From Candidatus Parcubacteria bacterium (GTDB lineage: Bacteria; Patescibacteria; ABY1; UBA1558; GWA2-36-10): 64,000 nucleotides of DNA. Location: assembly GCA_018669975.1 (NCBI GenBank), contig JABHSK010000007.1, positions 128,560 to 192,559 of the forward strand, in the 5' to 3' direction. Below, piece by piece: positions 25,554 through 34,251 of this stretch. The stretch's first letter is position 1, and each line of letters opens with the position of its first letter. The position numbers and the translations under genes are program-made. Below the pieces are notes generated by a model, which saw nothing but the letters and a program-made list of their open reading frames with translations, was not told the origin of the DNA and searched no databases.

Positions 25554-25979
25554 ATGAAGAACGGGAGGAATAACCATAAGACACACAGACGTGTGAGGTA
25601 TTACTTGTATTGGCTGTGTTTCGCTTGGATGGTCGCTCAAATGGCGCTCATCCTCTGGAAATTCTTTGGATTTCCGCCCCCTATCATCATTCCGCCGAGT
25701 TTCCCGGTGTATTATTTTGTAGTCCTAGTCGTCTATTCGGTCGTCAGGGCGAGCGCTCGTTGGGCGCACAAGGTATTACCGCGAAAGAAGGGTGGAACCT
25801 TTGTGTATCTGTGGGGCATTTTTGCACTACTGATTCACATCATTGCTGCGTTTGGTAACGGGCGCTTCGAAATTCCCAGAGTCACGTTTGACAACTTGTT
25901 GTTTGTCTCCATTGTTTACGTGGCATCTAGGATTGAAAAGCGTTTATTTCTAAATATACGCAATGGCTCTAAACATTAA
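25554..25979 (+). CDS. Unknown multi-pass membrane protein, 141 residues
   Basis: The ATG at 25554 was chosen because AAAGGTGG lies about ten bases upstream; the frame is open further up to 25446 but through the leader hairpin. The product starts very basic (MKNGRNNHKTHRRVRYY), then has about four membrane segments: roughly 18-35, 46-62, 82-100 and 112-126, with a PPPIIIPPSFP turn between the first two. The ends are basic, so both probably face inside. No family recognised. Codons are more GC-rich than core genes. Confidence 0.72.
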   Translation: MKNGRNNHKTHRRVRYYLYWLCFAWMVAQMALILWKFFGFPPPIIIPPSFPVYYFVVLVVYSVVRASARWAHKVLPRKKGGTFVYLWGIFALLIHIIAAFGNGRFEIPRVTFDNLLFVSIVYVASRIEKRLFLNIRNGSKH

Positions 25980-25999
25980 CTTGAAGGAGGAAGACTGCT

Positions 26000-26020
26000 A
26001 TGTCCCCTTTTAGCAACTGA
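26000..26020 (+). CDS. Six-codon ORF with strong ribosome site before a terminator
   Basis: GAAGGAGGAAGACTGCT precedes ATG TCC CCT TTT AGC AAC TGA (MSPFSN). The stop overlaps the first stem bases of the following hairpin. With so strong a site, ribosomes should initiate here, but a six-residue product is hardly a protein; it may be a regulatory or remnant ORF. Confidence 0.35.
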   Translation: MSPFSN

Positions 26021-26061
26021 GCCATCTATAGATTTTTATTTCCTAGGTGGCTCGTTTTTTT
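26019..26061 (+). terminator. Terminator of the 141-residue membrane protein unit
   Basis: GAGCCA (26019-26024) pairs with TGGCTC (26048-26053), with inner CTAGG-type pairing, followed by seven T. Confidence 0.8.
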
Positions 26062-26066
26062 ATAAA

Positions 26067-26254
26067 TAAAAAAGGAGAGTTATCGCACTCTCCCGCACAT
26101 CCGTGTGACTGGTGTTGTAGTCAAGATGTAAGCGCCCTATTTTGCCTTAGGGGCAGGCTCCGGTGACATCGTCTACTATGTTGCCTCTTTTTATATATGG
26201 GCACCAGGGAGAAATGACGTATGTCTCAGAAATAATTAAGGTTCTACGGATACA
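26067..26254 (-). ncRNA. Structured RNA candidate on the minus strand, about 190 nt
   Basis: Minus-strand promoter TTGACA (26289-26284), 17-base spacer, TAGGAT (26266-26261) predicts +1 near 26254. A closing helix ATCCGT (26251-26246) with ACGGAT (26104-26099) encloses about 150 bases that contain GCCCCTA/TAGGGC and other short hairpins but no convincing ORF. The end is a clean terminator, GGAGAGT-loop-ACTCTCC then TTTTTTT (26093-26067). No family is recognised. It lies between the Memo-CapA gene and a converging plus-strand unit. Confidence 0.62.
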
Positions 26255-26309
26255 AAAAATATCCTATCAAGAATAGGATATATTGTCAAGACCTAGTTGA
26301 TATTTGGAT

Positions 26310-28172
26310 TTATAAGCTTATTTTAGCGTTTAATATTTGATTTTGATACGCCTCCTCTACTTCAGACCAATCAAGGTATTTTTGTAGAAAATTTTGTTTG
26401 ATTTCGTCGGTCATTAACTGTGGCTGGCTAGCAATGGAAGTCATTGGTAAAAGATAAAGAGTATAAGTTTTATCTGAGGTATTATAAGATACGCCGACAC
26501 CCATTTCTTCTTGGGTATCTGGAGAGAAATACTGATCAAAGATAAAGTTGCCCAGTGAATAAAATATTGGTTTATCTTTATATATTTCCATTCCTTGAAC
26601 TACATGTGGATGATGACCAATAATCATATCAGCTCCAGCATCAATAAATTGGTGAGCAAGATTTTGTTGTATAGAATTAAAATTGTGCTCATATTCAACG
26701 CCCCAGTGTACGTTGACTATCACTAAATCATTTTTAGTGTCTGCATTTTTAATTATACTTAAAGCTTCATCTACATCAAACATATTATAAACCATACTCA
26801 ATCCAATCATAGCTACTTTCTGATCAGCCACTTGAATATCTCTCTGACTACATTCGGCAATTTCAGAGTCTGGACAACCAGCAAAAGCTATATCTAAATC
26901 AGCTAGGTTTTTATATGTTTCAGCTAAACCAGCGTGTCCTTGATCGGTAACATGATTATTAGCAGTTGTAAAAAAATTAAAGTAATAATCTTTGTTTAGT
27001 GTTTTGATTAATTTTGGGTTAAATGAAAAATCATAAGGCACTATTGGTAGATAGTGTTGACCATCTTTAGTGACGGCGCCTTCTAAATTAGCTGCTACTA
27101 TATCTGAACCCATGAAAAATCTTTTTTCTTCAGTGGCTAAATTAGCAAATAAATGAGCTAGCCCATACTCCTTTATCTTGGTGCCCACGTTTCTGTCCAA
27201 CATCAAATCACCGAAGAATAAAAAGTTTATAATATTTTCTTGGCTAGGCTTACCTTTTGAAAAATAATACAGCTGATGACTAGTGGTTGGTTCATCTGGC
27301 ATGCCTATTAGGTCTCCAGAATTGGTATGAAAAACGAGTTGACTCTGTTGAGAGTTTATAGTTTCTAGATATTTTAATAAGGTATAAATAGAGGCTGGCG
27401 AGTCAATTTCTAAATCATGTATACGGTCAAAATCAAAACTCTCTATCACTCCTCTGCTTTGCTGATCATGAAAATCAGATACTAAACTAGTTTGAAAATG
27501 TGAAAAATCTACACTAGCCAGTACTAGAGTTTTTTCTTTATCCATAGTGCTTAGTAGACCAGCCAATTGATTCAATTCTTCCAGGGGTGTTTGATATTTT
27601 ATTATTATAGGTACTATTTTGGCTTGTGGGAGACTTTTTTTAATAAAAGGCACTAAACCAGATATAGAGTGTTCTCTGGCAAAGGGATTCTCATCAATAT
27701 TAAAATAATTATTAAACTGGTCAATAGTATTAGTGTCTGGTAAAAGTTCACCGTATGGCGTATTCCATTTTGCTCGGGATAAAAGTATATCTTTATTGCC
27801 AGCCTGGTAATGATTTGGTCCAATTAGGATGACTGTATCATAGACATCTTCTAGACCGCTGAAATAAGCAGCTATTTTTTCTTTCACCATTAAGTGGTGT
27901 GGAATAATACCACCATAAATCTTATTAGCTGGAGTTGGGATTTGCCCTTGCGCAGCTTGGTAGGCTCCTTGATAGACATCGAGTTTAATGTGATAAGATC
28001 GGTGTGTATCTAAGGTAGTCGCGCTACTTGATTGTTTTAAGATGCTTATTTCTTGTATAGAGCTTAGTAAGTTGGTATTTTCCTTTTTTAGATATATATA
28101 AATTAGTCCTACTTGTGAAATGAGTAGGACTAATAGAATAATAAATATTGTTTTTTTGCTTTTGTCGGACAT
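26310..28172 (-). CDS. Fusion: Memo-like (AmmeMemoRadiSam B) domain plus CapA-type metallophosphatase
   Basis: About 620 residues from the ATG at 28172 (a GTG at 28196 lies in the previous gene). Order: a short inside tail and one membrane helix (about 10-28), then a Memo-like domain (about 60-300) with GGIIPHHLMV, VILIGPNHYQAG and ASVDFSHF, matching the His/Asp ligands of the Memo/LigB fold; then a PgsA/CapA domain (about 310-590) with FFGDLMLDRNVG, VAANLEGAVT, TTANNHVTDQG, NVHWGVEYE and IIGHHPHVVQGME, the phosphoesterase metal motifs. The protein is therefore a membrane-anchored extracytoplasmic two-domain enzyme. CapA proteins act in poly-gamma-glutamate and surface polymer export; the joint function is unknown. 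Confidence 0.85.
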   Translation of the reverse strand: MSDKSKKTIFIILLVLLISQVGLIYIYLKKENTNLLSSIQEISILKQSSSATTLDTHRSYHIKLDVYQGAYQAAQGQIPTPANKIYGGIIPHHLMVKEKIAAYFSGLEDVYDTVILIGPNHYQAGNKDILLSRAKWNTPYGELLPDTNTIDQFNNYFNIDENPFAREHSISGLVPFIKKSLPQAKIVPIIIKYQTPLEELNQLAGLLSTMDKEKTLVLASVDFSHFQTSLVSDFHDQQSRGVIESFDFDRIHDLEIDSPASIYTLLKYLETINSQQSQLVFHTNSGDLIGMPDEPTTSHQLYYFSKGKPSQENIINFLFFGDLMLDRNVGTKIKEYGLAHLFANLATEEKRFFMGSDIVAANLEGAVTKDGQHYLPIVPYDFSFNPKLIKTLNKDYYFNFFTTANNHVTDQGHAGLAETYKNLADLDIAFAGCPDSEIAECSQRDIQVADQKVAMIGLSMVYNMFDVDEALSIIKNADTKNDLVIVNVHWGVEYEHNFNSIQQNLAHQFIDAGADMIIGHHPHVVQGMEIYKDKPIFYSLGNFIFDQYFSPDTQEEMGVGVSYNTSDKTYTLYLLPMTSIASQPQLMTDEIKQNFLQKYLDWSEVEEAYQNQILNAKISL

Positions 28173-28179
28173 TATTTTT

Positions 28180-30015
28180 TTAACGGCGGGCTCCACCCCA
28201 CTCTACTACAGTAAAACCATTTCTTTCAGGTGTAGTTAGTGTTTGTGGTTTGACTTTGACAAGTGTATCTAAACCCTGATAATCCATAAATACACGTATG
28301 ATGGTATCAGGTTGTGGGTTAATTTCTAAGGGGGCCAGTCTATCAAATTTAGCTTGAGGTACAAAAGTGATGAAGTAGTATGGCTTTTCTTTCATTAATG
28401 GTTCCCAGTATTCAATGAATTCATTATACTCCTTGGCTATTAAACCCTGCTGTTCTAATTTACTAATTAGAAAACTTTTTATTTCGTTTTGGGCTACAAC
28501 AAAACCTTCTTGTGGGCGATCGTAGTCTAAACCATGTCCTTCCCAAAATAAATATGGATAGGCAGTTTTGTCATCGTAATTATAAAGAATTCCACTTGGT
28601 GTTGCTTTAACGAACCAGCCATTTTTATAGTCGGGCTCGGTAATTGTTAAACCTTTGTTAGGATGTACTTTTACACTAACATCGGTATCTGTTTCTGGAT
28701 AAAGATATATAACTGGTTTAGCCATTTCTACGGCTTGCATAAAGTCTGCATTTTTCATTACCAATAAATCACCAAAAGGGTCTTGCCAAAATAATAATGG
28801 TTTGGCATCCAAAAAGTCTTCAAAGGATAACTCTTCTTGGCCCTCTGGCACGTATTGTCTTGCATGCATCATCTCTAGCATGCTTTTTTCACTCCCAGGA
28901 GTTTCCTTAATAGATTGGTCGGCTAGTTCATAGATAGCGTCTCCACTAGGAGTTTGACCAACTTGTTTTAATTGCGACATGTCGTCTATATAATAAGCAT
29001 AGTCATAACAACCCTCTCCCCAGCCCATATTGTATAATCTTTTATAAGAATACTCATTTGTGTTTTGACTACCGTCAGTCCAAGTAAAATTAAGTATTTC
29101 TGGATTAACGTGTATTCTAGTGTTTTCTACAGACTCACCTTTAAAGTCTAGATCTAAATAATAGTTAGTTACACTGCCATCATCAGCTGTGCTGAAAAAG
29201 CAGTTGTTATATTTATAAATATCACCACCATCATAGGTAAAAAGTTTTTCAGGGTTATTATAGGTATTAGCCATTCTAAAGCCTTCCTCGCCAATTTTTT
29301 TCAATTGTAAATCAGAGTTTGGTACATTAATGTTTACTGGTGTCTCTACATTAGTAATTGTTATTTCATTATTGATACTAGTAAATAATTTTTCATGTGC
29401 GCTATGTGGACTGGCATCATCTGAATGTTTTGTCAGTAGTATGGTGTTGCGATCAGCATCTTTAATTACTCTATATAGGTTGTCGCGAAAAGCTATGCCA
29501 TCAGGTCTGACCGATACCATGTATAGAGTATTATCTTGGTAGGGTCCTTGCTCTACAGTACCAATTTTATAGACTTTTACTCTATCCATGAGAGATTCAT
29601 AGGTGCCAGAAAAATCTTCTTCAGCCTCCAAAATAGGTTTAAGTTCAAGGCCGTTAAATACATCATAATGATTTACAATGGTAGGCCATTCGTTCCAACT
29701 CATAAATATTTCGCCTTCAGTTAAGTCTATATTAACATCGTCATCTTGATTGTTATCTATTATCTCACCATCTACTGTTGTATTATTATCTAGAATATCA
29801 TCATCAGTATTAGTAATATTAACTACTGGTGGTGTGAATGGTGCGGGTTTTGAGTCTTCTTTTTTATTAAACAAAAGGTATAGGGTTAGTGCATTACCAA
29901 CAACTAGTACTACAACTAGTATACTGAGGACAATTTTTAAGCCACCTGATTTTGGTTGAGGTGGTGTTGGATTTTCTGTTGTTGTCTCTTGTTGATTGGC
30001 GTAATGTATTCCCAT
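28180..30015 (-). CDS. Membrane-anchored AKPVIYLYP-type protein of unknown function
   Basis: 611 residues: a cytoplasmic tail rich in Pro/Thr/Gln, one membrane helix (about 27-50), a Pro/Asp/Asn-rich linker (55-95), and a large outside domain. Near residue 430 is AKPVIYLYPETDTDVSVKV, followed by GWFVKATPSGILYN and YPYLFWEG; proteins with this AKPVIYLYP block are frequent in CPR and some other bacteria, from memory, without known role. The neighbouring Memo-CapA gene starts eight bases after its stop, so they are probably co-transcribed and both act outside the membrane. Confidence 0.75.
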   Translation of the reverse strand: MGIHYANQQETTTENPTPPQPKSGGLKIVLSILVVVLVVGNALTLYLLFNKKEDSKPAPFTPPVVNITNTDDDILDNNTTVDGEIIDNNQDDDVNIDLTEGEIFMSWNEWPTIVNHYDVFNGLELKPILEAEEDFSGTYESLMDRVKVYKIGTVEQGPYQDNTLYMVSVRPDGIAFRDNLYRVIKDADRNTILLTKHSDDASPHSAHEKLFTSINNEITITNVETPVNINVPNSDLQLKKIGEEGFRMANTYNNPEKLFTYDGGDIYKYNNCFFSTADDGSVTNYYLDLDFKGESVENTRIHVNPEILNFTWTDGSQNTNEYSYKRLYNMGWGEGCYDYAYYIDDMSQLKQVGQTPSGDAIYELADQSIKETPGSEKSMLEMMHARQYVPEGQEELSFEDFLDAKPLLFWQDPFGDLLVMKNADFMQAVEMAKPVIYLYPETDTDVSVKVHPNKGLTITEPDYKNGWFVKATPSGILYNYDDKTAYPYLFWEGHGLDYDRPQEGFVVAQNEIKSFLISKLEQQGLIAKEYNEFIEYWEPLMKEKPYYFITFVPQAKFDRLAPLEINPQPDTIIRVFMDYQGLDTLVKVKPQTLTTPERNGFTVVEWGGARR

Positions 30016-30033
30016 GGTAAGAATTTTAAAAGT

Positions 30034-30057
30034 TAAAAAACGGATTTACCATCCGTT
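30034..30057 (-). terminator. Terminator after the M23 peptidase gene
   Basis: On the minus strand AACGGAT/ATCCGTT (30057-30039) with a five-base loop is followed by TTTTTT. It separates the peptidase gene from the downstream two-gene unit. Confidence 0.8.
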
Positions 30058-30068
30058 ATTATTTTATA

Positions 30069-31337
30069 TTAAGGTAAATAATTTAAAGCATTAACTGGTA
30101 TACCATTTACGCGTAACTCGAAATGAAGATGTGGGCCAGTAGAAAATGGACCAGCTCCTCGAGTACCTGGCATACCACCACTGTAACCAATAATTTGTCC
30201 TTTACTGACAAACTGATCTTCAGATATGCTGATTCTATTAACATGACCATAAACAGTAGACATTTTATTAGCATGCACTACCATAAGATAGCTATAGCCA
30301 TATTGTCCACCATCTTTAGCTCGAGCTACGTAACCAGATTCAGCAGCTCTAATTGGGCTACCTTGCGGGGAAGCTATGTCAATGGCTGTATGTTCAAAAA
30401 TATAACGGTAAGGATAATCAGGGTCATGGAAATATGCAGTTACTATACGAGAAGAAATTGGCCACATTATACCATCACTTTCTATGGCCTCTAACTCTAA
30501 TTGACGATTGAGTTTTTCTCGAGCAACTTTTTCTAAGTAGACAATATCATTATTGATTTGTTCTTGCTCTTCCCTGACCTGTTGTAATAGTTCTTGAAAT
30601 TTTGATTCTTGACCAGCAGTAATTGATAAAAGATTGTATTTGCTTGTTTTTTGACCCTCTAAAGAGCCTACTTTATTATCTAAAACACCCTTGAGGGTAT
30701 CTAACTCAATTTTTTCATCTTCTAGTGAGTTTTTGTCGGAATGTAGGGCCATTTTAACTGTATTAAGCTCCTCTACTCCATCAACTAGTGTGTCTTGCAT
30801 GTCTTCTAGTCTTTCTAGTTCTGCCATAAAGTCACTGAAACTATCATTGAGAATTAATACTTCTAACAAGCTACTTTTTTGTTGTTCACGATGTAGGGTT
30901 CTAATTATTTCAGCAATAATTTCTTTTTCCTCGTCTATTTCTTTTTCCTTAGCCTGAATTTTTAATTCAGTATTTTCCATTTTTAGATTAAGTGTTTCAA
31001 CTTCCAGGTTTATCTTTTCAATTTCTAGATTAATTTTAGCCATACTTTCATTGAGAGTGCTAACTTGATTGGAAAGACTATTTAACTCTCTTTGTTTGGC
31101 TGATATATTTTTTTTGTAAACATCTATTTGACGTTTGAGATCTTGAATTTCTGATCTTTTTTCGTTGATATCTTGATTGATTTGCCATCTTTCGACATCG
31201 TCTATATTATCCATGGTAAACTCAACTGCCAAAATATTTCCAGCGTAAAAAAACACACTTAAAAAAGTGAGGCTTATGGCTACAAATATTAGTTTAGGAG
31301 ATTTTATTTTTGAAAATTTAAGCATGGAATTGAGCAT
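30069..31337 (-). CDS. M23 family metallopeptidase with coiled coil (EnvC-like)
   Basis: 422 residues: an N-terminal signal/anchor helix (about 14-36), a long coiled coil (about 50-270, many ENLxxxL heptads), then a LytM domain (about 300-420) with HTAIDIASPQGSPIRAA (H-x3-D zinc ligands), YGHVNRIS and GPHLHFEL (HxH). All four zinc/catalytic positions look intact, so it may cleave peptidoglycan itself or activate amidases in division like EnvC. A second in-frame ATG (MLKFSK) lies four codons in. The promoter predicts a leader of only eight bases. Confidence 0.9.
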   Translation of the reverse strand: MLNSMLKFSKIKSPKLIFVAISLTFLSVFFYAGNILAVEFTMDNIDDVERWQINQDINEKRSEIQDLKRQIDVYKKNISAKQRELNSLSNQVSTLNESMAKINLEIEKINLEVETLNLKMENTELKIQAKEKEIDEEKEIIAEIIRTLHREQQKSSLLEVLILNDSFSDFMAELERLEDMQDTLVDGVEELNTVKMALHSDKNSLEDEKIELDTLKGVLDNKVGSLEGQKTSKYNLLSITAGQESKFQELLQQVREEQEQINNDIVYLEKVAREKLNRQLELEAIESDGIMWPISSRIVTAYFHDPDYPYRYIFEHTAIDIASPQGSPIRAAESGYVARAKDGGQYGYSYLMVVHANKMSTVYGHVNRISISEDQFVSKGQIIGYSGGMPGTRGAGPFSTGPHLHFELRVNGIPVNALNYLP

Positions 31338-31351
31338 AATAAGTATATGTT

Positions 31352-31380
31352 ATTATACCATAAAATGTATAATGTGGCAA
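31352..31380 (-). promoter_or_regulatory. Promoter of the M23 peptidase gene
   Basis: Minus strand TTGCCA (31380-31375), 17-base spacer, TATAAT (31357-31352); +1 near 31345, eight bases before the ATG, with no room for a Shine-Dalgarno site. Confidence 0.7.
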
Positions 31381-31387
31381 AATATTT

Positions 31388-32818
31388 TTATTTTAATTTG
31401 TTTAAAGCCAGCTTAATTCTATTTAAGCTTTCTTCTTTACCTAATACTTCTAAAATTTCAGAAGGAGATGGACTTTTTTCTTGTCCAGATAAAGCTACTC
31501 GGACTGGCCAAAATATATCGCCAGGTGTAAGACCATGTTTGCCAGCAATATCTTCCAAGGTTTGATTGAGGTTTTCTAAAGTCCAATCTTTGTCATTTAA
31601 CTTAGCTAAACTGCCCAAGGATAGGTTTAAGCCTTGGTCAGTTTTTTCACTGTCACTTTTTTTAAAGACTAACATATCGGCTGTGTATGCGGGTAATTTA
31701 AATAGAAAAGCGCTAAGCTCAGATATCTCTGATAAATGATTGATTCGACTACCAAATAATTTTAAAGCATCTTCAGCTCCATCTTCGTGACCCTGTAGAT
31801 AGCCCTGGCTTTGTTTGATTAATTGTTGATAACGTTCCCCAGCTTCAGAAATTATTCGACGGATATATTCAGCATTAAACCAGTTTAATTTGTTAACATC
31901 AAAAACAGCGCCTGCTTTGTTTATTTTTTCTAGAGAAAATTGTTCAATCAGTTGGTTGATCAAAAATAGTTCTTGATCAGTGCCCGGATTCCAGCCTAGC
32001 AGTGCTACATAGTTTAATAATGCTTCAGGTAAATATCCTTTTTTTATAAAATCTTCTACAGCTACATCACCCTGACGTTTTGATAATTTACTTTTATCAG
32101 GATTGAGTAGTAGGGGTAGATGTACAAATTCTGGCAATGGATAACCAAGAGCTTGGTATAGTAAAATGTGTTTAGGTAATGATGGTAACCACTCCTCACC
32201 CCTAATCACATGGGAGATGCCCATGGTGTAGTCATCAACAATATTGGCTAGATGATAAGTGGGATAGTTGTCTGTTTTTATCAATACAAAATCATCTAAA
32301 TCCTCTGTTTTTACGGATATTTTTCCATAAACAATATCTTTGGCTTGAACTATTTGATCTTTAGGTATTTTGAAACGAACAACGTGTTTATCACCAACAG
32401 ATTTTAATCTTTGTGCTACCTCGTCTTTACTTAAATGTCGGCAATGGCCATCATATTTTGGCACTTGCTTGTTAGCTTGTTGCTCTTGGCGTAATCTGTC
32501 TAGTCGCTCACTGCTACAAAAACAAGGATAAGCTAAGCCTTTACTGATTAGTTTGTTGGCTGCTTTTTCATAAAGAGCCAGTCTGTTTGATTGGTGCTCG
32601 ATTTTTCCGTCAGGTCTAAGACCGAGGCTTTCTAGGGTTTCTAATAAAGCATCAGCTGCACCTTCGACTAGTCTTTGTTGGTCGGTATCCTCAATACGCA
32701 AAATAAACTCGCCATTATTTTGTTTGGCAAACAAATAATTAAATAAAGCTGTGCGTAGGCTGCCGATATGTAGGTAGCCAGTGGGACTGGGAGCAAATCT
32801 AGTTCTTATTTTTTTCAT
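31388..32818 (-). CDS. gltX: Glutamyl-tRNA synthetase
   Basis: Class I enzyme of 476 residues charging tRNA-Glu. The HIGH motif is YLHIGSLRTALFNYLFA (about 15-31), with PSPTG just before; the KMSKS-like loop is SKLSKRQGDVAV near 250; VIRGEEWLPSLPKH is the conserved region between. The C-terminal anticodon domain is complete. CPR usually make Gln-tRNA via GatCAB, so this may be non-discriminating; that is inference. It is the last gene of thpR-wecG-gltX. Confidence 0.95.
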   Translation of the reverse strand: MKKIRTRFAPSPTGYLHIGSLRTALFNYLFAKQNNGEFILRIEDTDQQRLVEGAADALLETLESLGLRPDGKIEHQSNRLALYEKAANKLISKGLAYPCFCSSERLDRLRQEQQANKQVPKYDGHCRHLSKDEVAQRLKSVGDKHVVRFKIPKDQIVQAKDIVYGKISVKTEDLDDFVLIKTDNYPTYHLANIVDDYTMGISHVIRGEEWLPSLPKHILLYQALGYPLPEFVHLPLLLNPDKSKLSKRQGDVAVEDFIKKGYLPEALLNYVALLGWNPGTDQELFLINQLIEQFSLEKINKAGAVFDVNKLNWFNAEYIRRIISEAGERYQQLIKQSQGYLQGHEDGAEDALKLFGSRINHLSEISELSAFLFKLPAYTADMLVFKKSDSEKTDQGLNLSLGSLAKLNDKDWTLENLNQTLEDIAGKHGLTPGDIFWPVRVALSGQEKSPSPSEILEVLGKEESLNRIKLALNKLK

Positions 32819-32827
32819 ATGTTTGAA

Positions 32828-33562
32828 TTATACTCTTTTTTTATAAAGATATCTATCTTTTATTACTAACCAAGGAAATATAAATATAGCTCGGTGGATT
32901 CTTTTTAAACGCCAGGGTTGTCTCAAAAATCTCCACAACCATTCTAAGCCGAAACTACGCATGACTTTTGGTGCTCTTTTAATGCGTCCAGAAATGAAAT
33001 CAAAAGTACCGCCCACACCTACACCAATTTTGACAGATGGTATTTTATGCATATTTTCCCAAATCCAAATATCCTGTTGTGGAGCACCGAAACCAGTTAA
33101 AATTATATGTGGTGCAAATATACGAGCCTTTTCCAAGGCTGATTTTTCATCGGCTACCTGAAAATCAAGTTCCGGGTATTTTTCTTTTATTGATATAAAA
33201 AAGTCATTTGGTTTACTTAAACCTTTGCTATATAGGCAAAATAGAACTTTGTGATTGGAGTTGATAGCTTGATTTAAAAGTATTTCAGTCAATTGAACAC
33301 CAGTCATCCTTTGTTCCAATGATATATCGTGACCTATCAGCTGCATTAGTTTGATAATACCTGAACCATCGATAGTGGATAAGCTAGCTTCATTGATGAT
33401 GTTTTTGAATTTTTTATTTTTTTGGGCAGAGACTATAAACTCTGGATTAACTGTAACGATTTGGTGTTGGTTATCTGAATTTAAAAAAGTATGCAGCGTA
33501 TCTTTTACTACATGCTCGGGCGCAGTTTGGATTTTTACTCCTAGAAGTTTATATGTTTTCAT
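32828..33562 (-). CDS. WecG/TagA/CpsF family glycosyltransferase (GT26)
   Basis: The ATG at 33562 is preferred: an in-frame ATG at 33577 lies within the end of thpR. The 244-residue product has NPEFIVSAQKNKKF, the catalytic-region STIDGSGIIKLMQ, TGFGAPQQDIWIWEN and VGGTFDFISGRIKRAP, then RSFGLEWLWRFLRQPWR, the family's C-terminal membrane-binding part. Such enzymes add ManNAc(A) or a related sugar to an undecaprenyl-linked acceptor. It probably takes part in the surface polymer route encoded elsewhere in the window. Confidence 0.9.
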   Translation of the reverse strand: MKTYKLLGVKIQTAPEHVVKDTLHTFLNSDNQHQIVTVNPEFIVSAQKNKKFKNIINEASLSTIDGSGIIKLMQLIGHDISLEQRMTGVQLTEILLNQAINSNHKVLFCLYSKGLSKPNDFFISIKEKYPELDFQVADEKSALEKARIFAPHIILTGFGAPQQDIWIWENMHKIPSVKIGVGVGGTFDFISGRIKRAPKVMRSFGLEWLWRFLRQPWRLKRIHRAIFIFPWLVIKDRYLYKKRV

Positions 33563-33566
33563 AATT

Positions 33567-34115
33567 CTAAATATCAAAAGTCTGCAGTACGGTGTATTCG
33601 GGTCCTTTTTTGCTTAGGACACTTTCTTGCAATTCAAAATTAACAACAGTAAATATTTTTTTTATTTTCCAATCACTAAAACTTTTAAATTCTTCAATGG
33701 GAGCTGTTGTTTTGATTCTAGCCAAAGTAATGTGTGGATTAAATTTTCGTACTTCTTTATGCGCTAATCCAGCATCAAATAAAGCTTGCTCTATTGCATC
33801 GTATAATTGTTGTAATTCTGGGCTATCTACAAAATCTAATCGTAAAATACGTGGTTTATTAGGATCTACAATAGAGGTTTTATTGATGTGTAATTCAATT
33901 GGATCAATGTTTTCTATGGTAGACAGAGCTTCTATGCATGCAGGGATTTTGTCGATGGGAACATCTCCTAAAAATTTTAGGGTCAGATGTAATATTTCAG
34001 GATTAACTGGCCTGAGCATTTCCCAGGGTAAATTTAATGCTTGAAATTTCTTTTGGATGTCCTTGCTTATTCCAGGATCTAGCGAGACACTTATAAACAA
34101 TCTTATATTTTCCAT
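33567..34115 (-). CDS. thpR: RNA 2',3'-cyclic phosphodiesterase (2H family, ThpR/LigT)
   Basis: The 182-residue protein carries both HxTx motifs of the 2H phosphoesterases, HLTLKFLGD (about 43-51) and HITLARIK (about 126-133), in the usual ThpR start RLFISVSLDPG. These enzymes open 2',3'-cyclic phosphate RNA ends. It is the first gene of the thpR-wecG-gltX run. The promoter places +1 at the ATG, so the transcript should be leaderless. Confidence 0.92.
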   Translation of the reverse strand: MENIRLFISVSLDPGISKDIQKKFQALNLPWEMLRPVNPEILHLTLKFLGDVPIDKIPACIEALSTIENIDPIELHINKTSIVDPNKPRILRLDFVDSPELQQLYDAIEQALFDAGLAHKEVRKFNPHITLARIKTTAPIEEFKSFSDWKIKKIFTVVNFELQESVLSKKGPEYTVLQTFDI

Positions 34116-34121
34116 GCCTTG

Positions 34122-34150
34122 ATTCTAGCTTAAATAGGGTGAAAAATCAA
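34122..34150 (-). promoter_or_regulatory. Promoter of thpR; predicted leaderless start
   Basis: Minus strand TTGATT (34150-34145), 17-base spacer, TAGAAT (34127-34122); +1 at 34115 is the A of the ATG. Confidence 0.75.
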
Positions 34151-34205
34151 TATTTTCTAGGGGGATACTTTTCAACAAAATCCAGTGGCGTTAGACCTGT
34201 TTTTT

Positions 34206-34214
34206 TGGTATAAT
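34206..34214 (+). promoter_or_regulatory. Extended -10 promoter of the secreted 488-residue protein
   Basis: TGG TATAAT (34209-34214) with no good -35; the leader is about 30 bases, AT-rich, without a Shine-Dalgarno site. Confidence 0.6.
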
Positions 34215-34251
34215 ATATAGACCAATAAAATTAATTAAAGAATAAATTATT

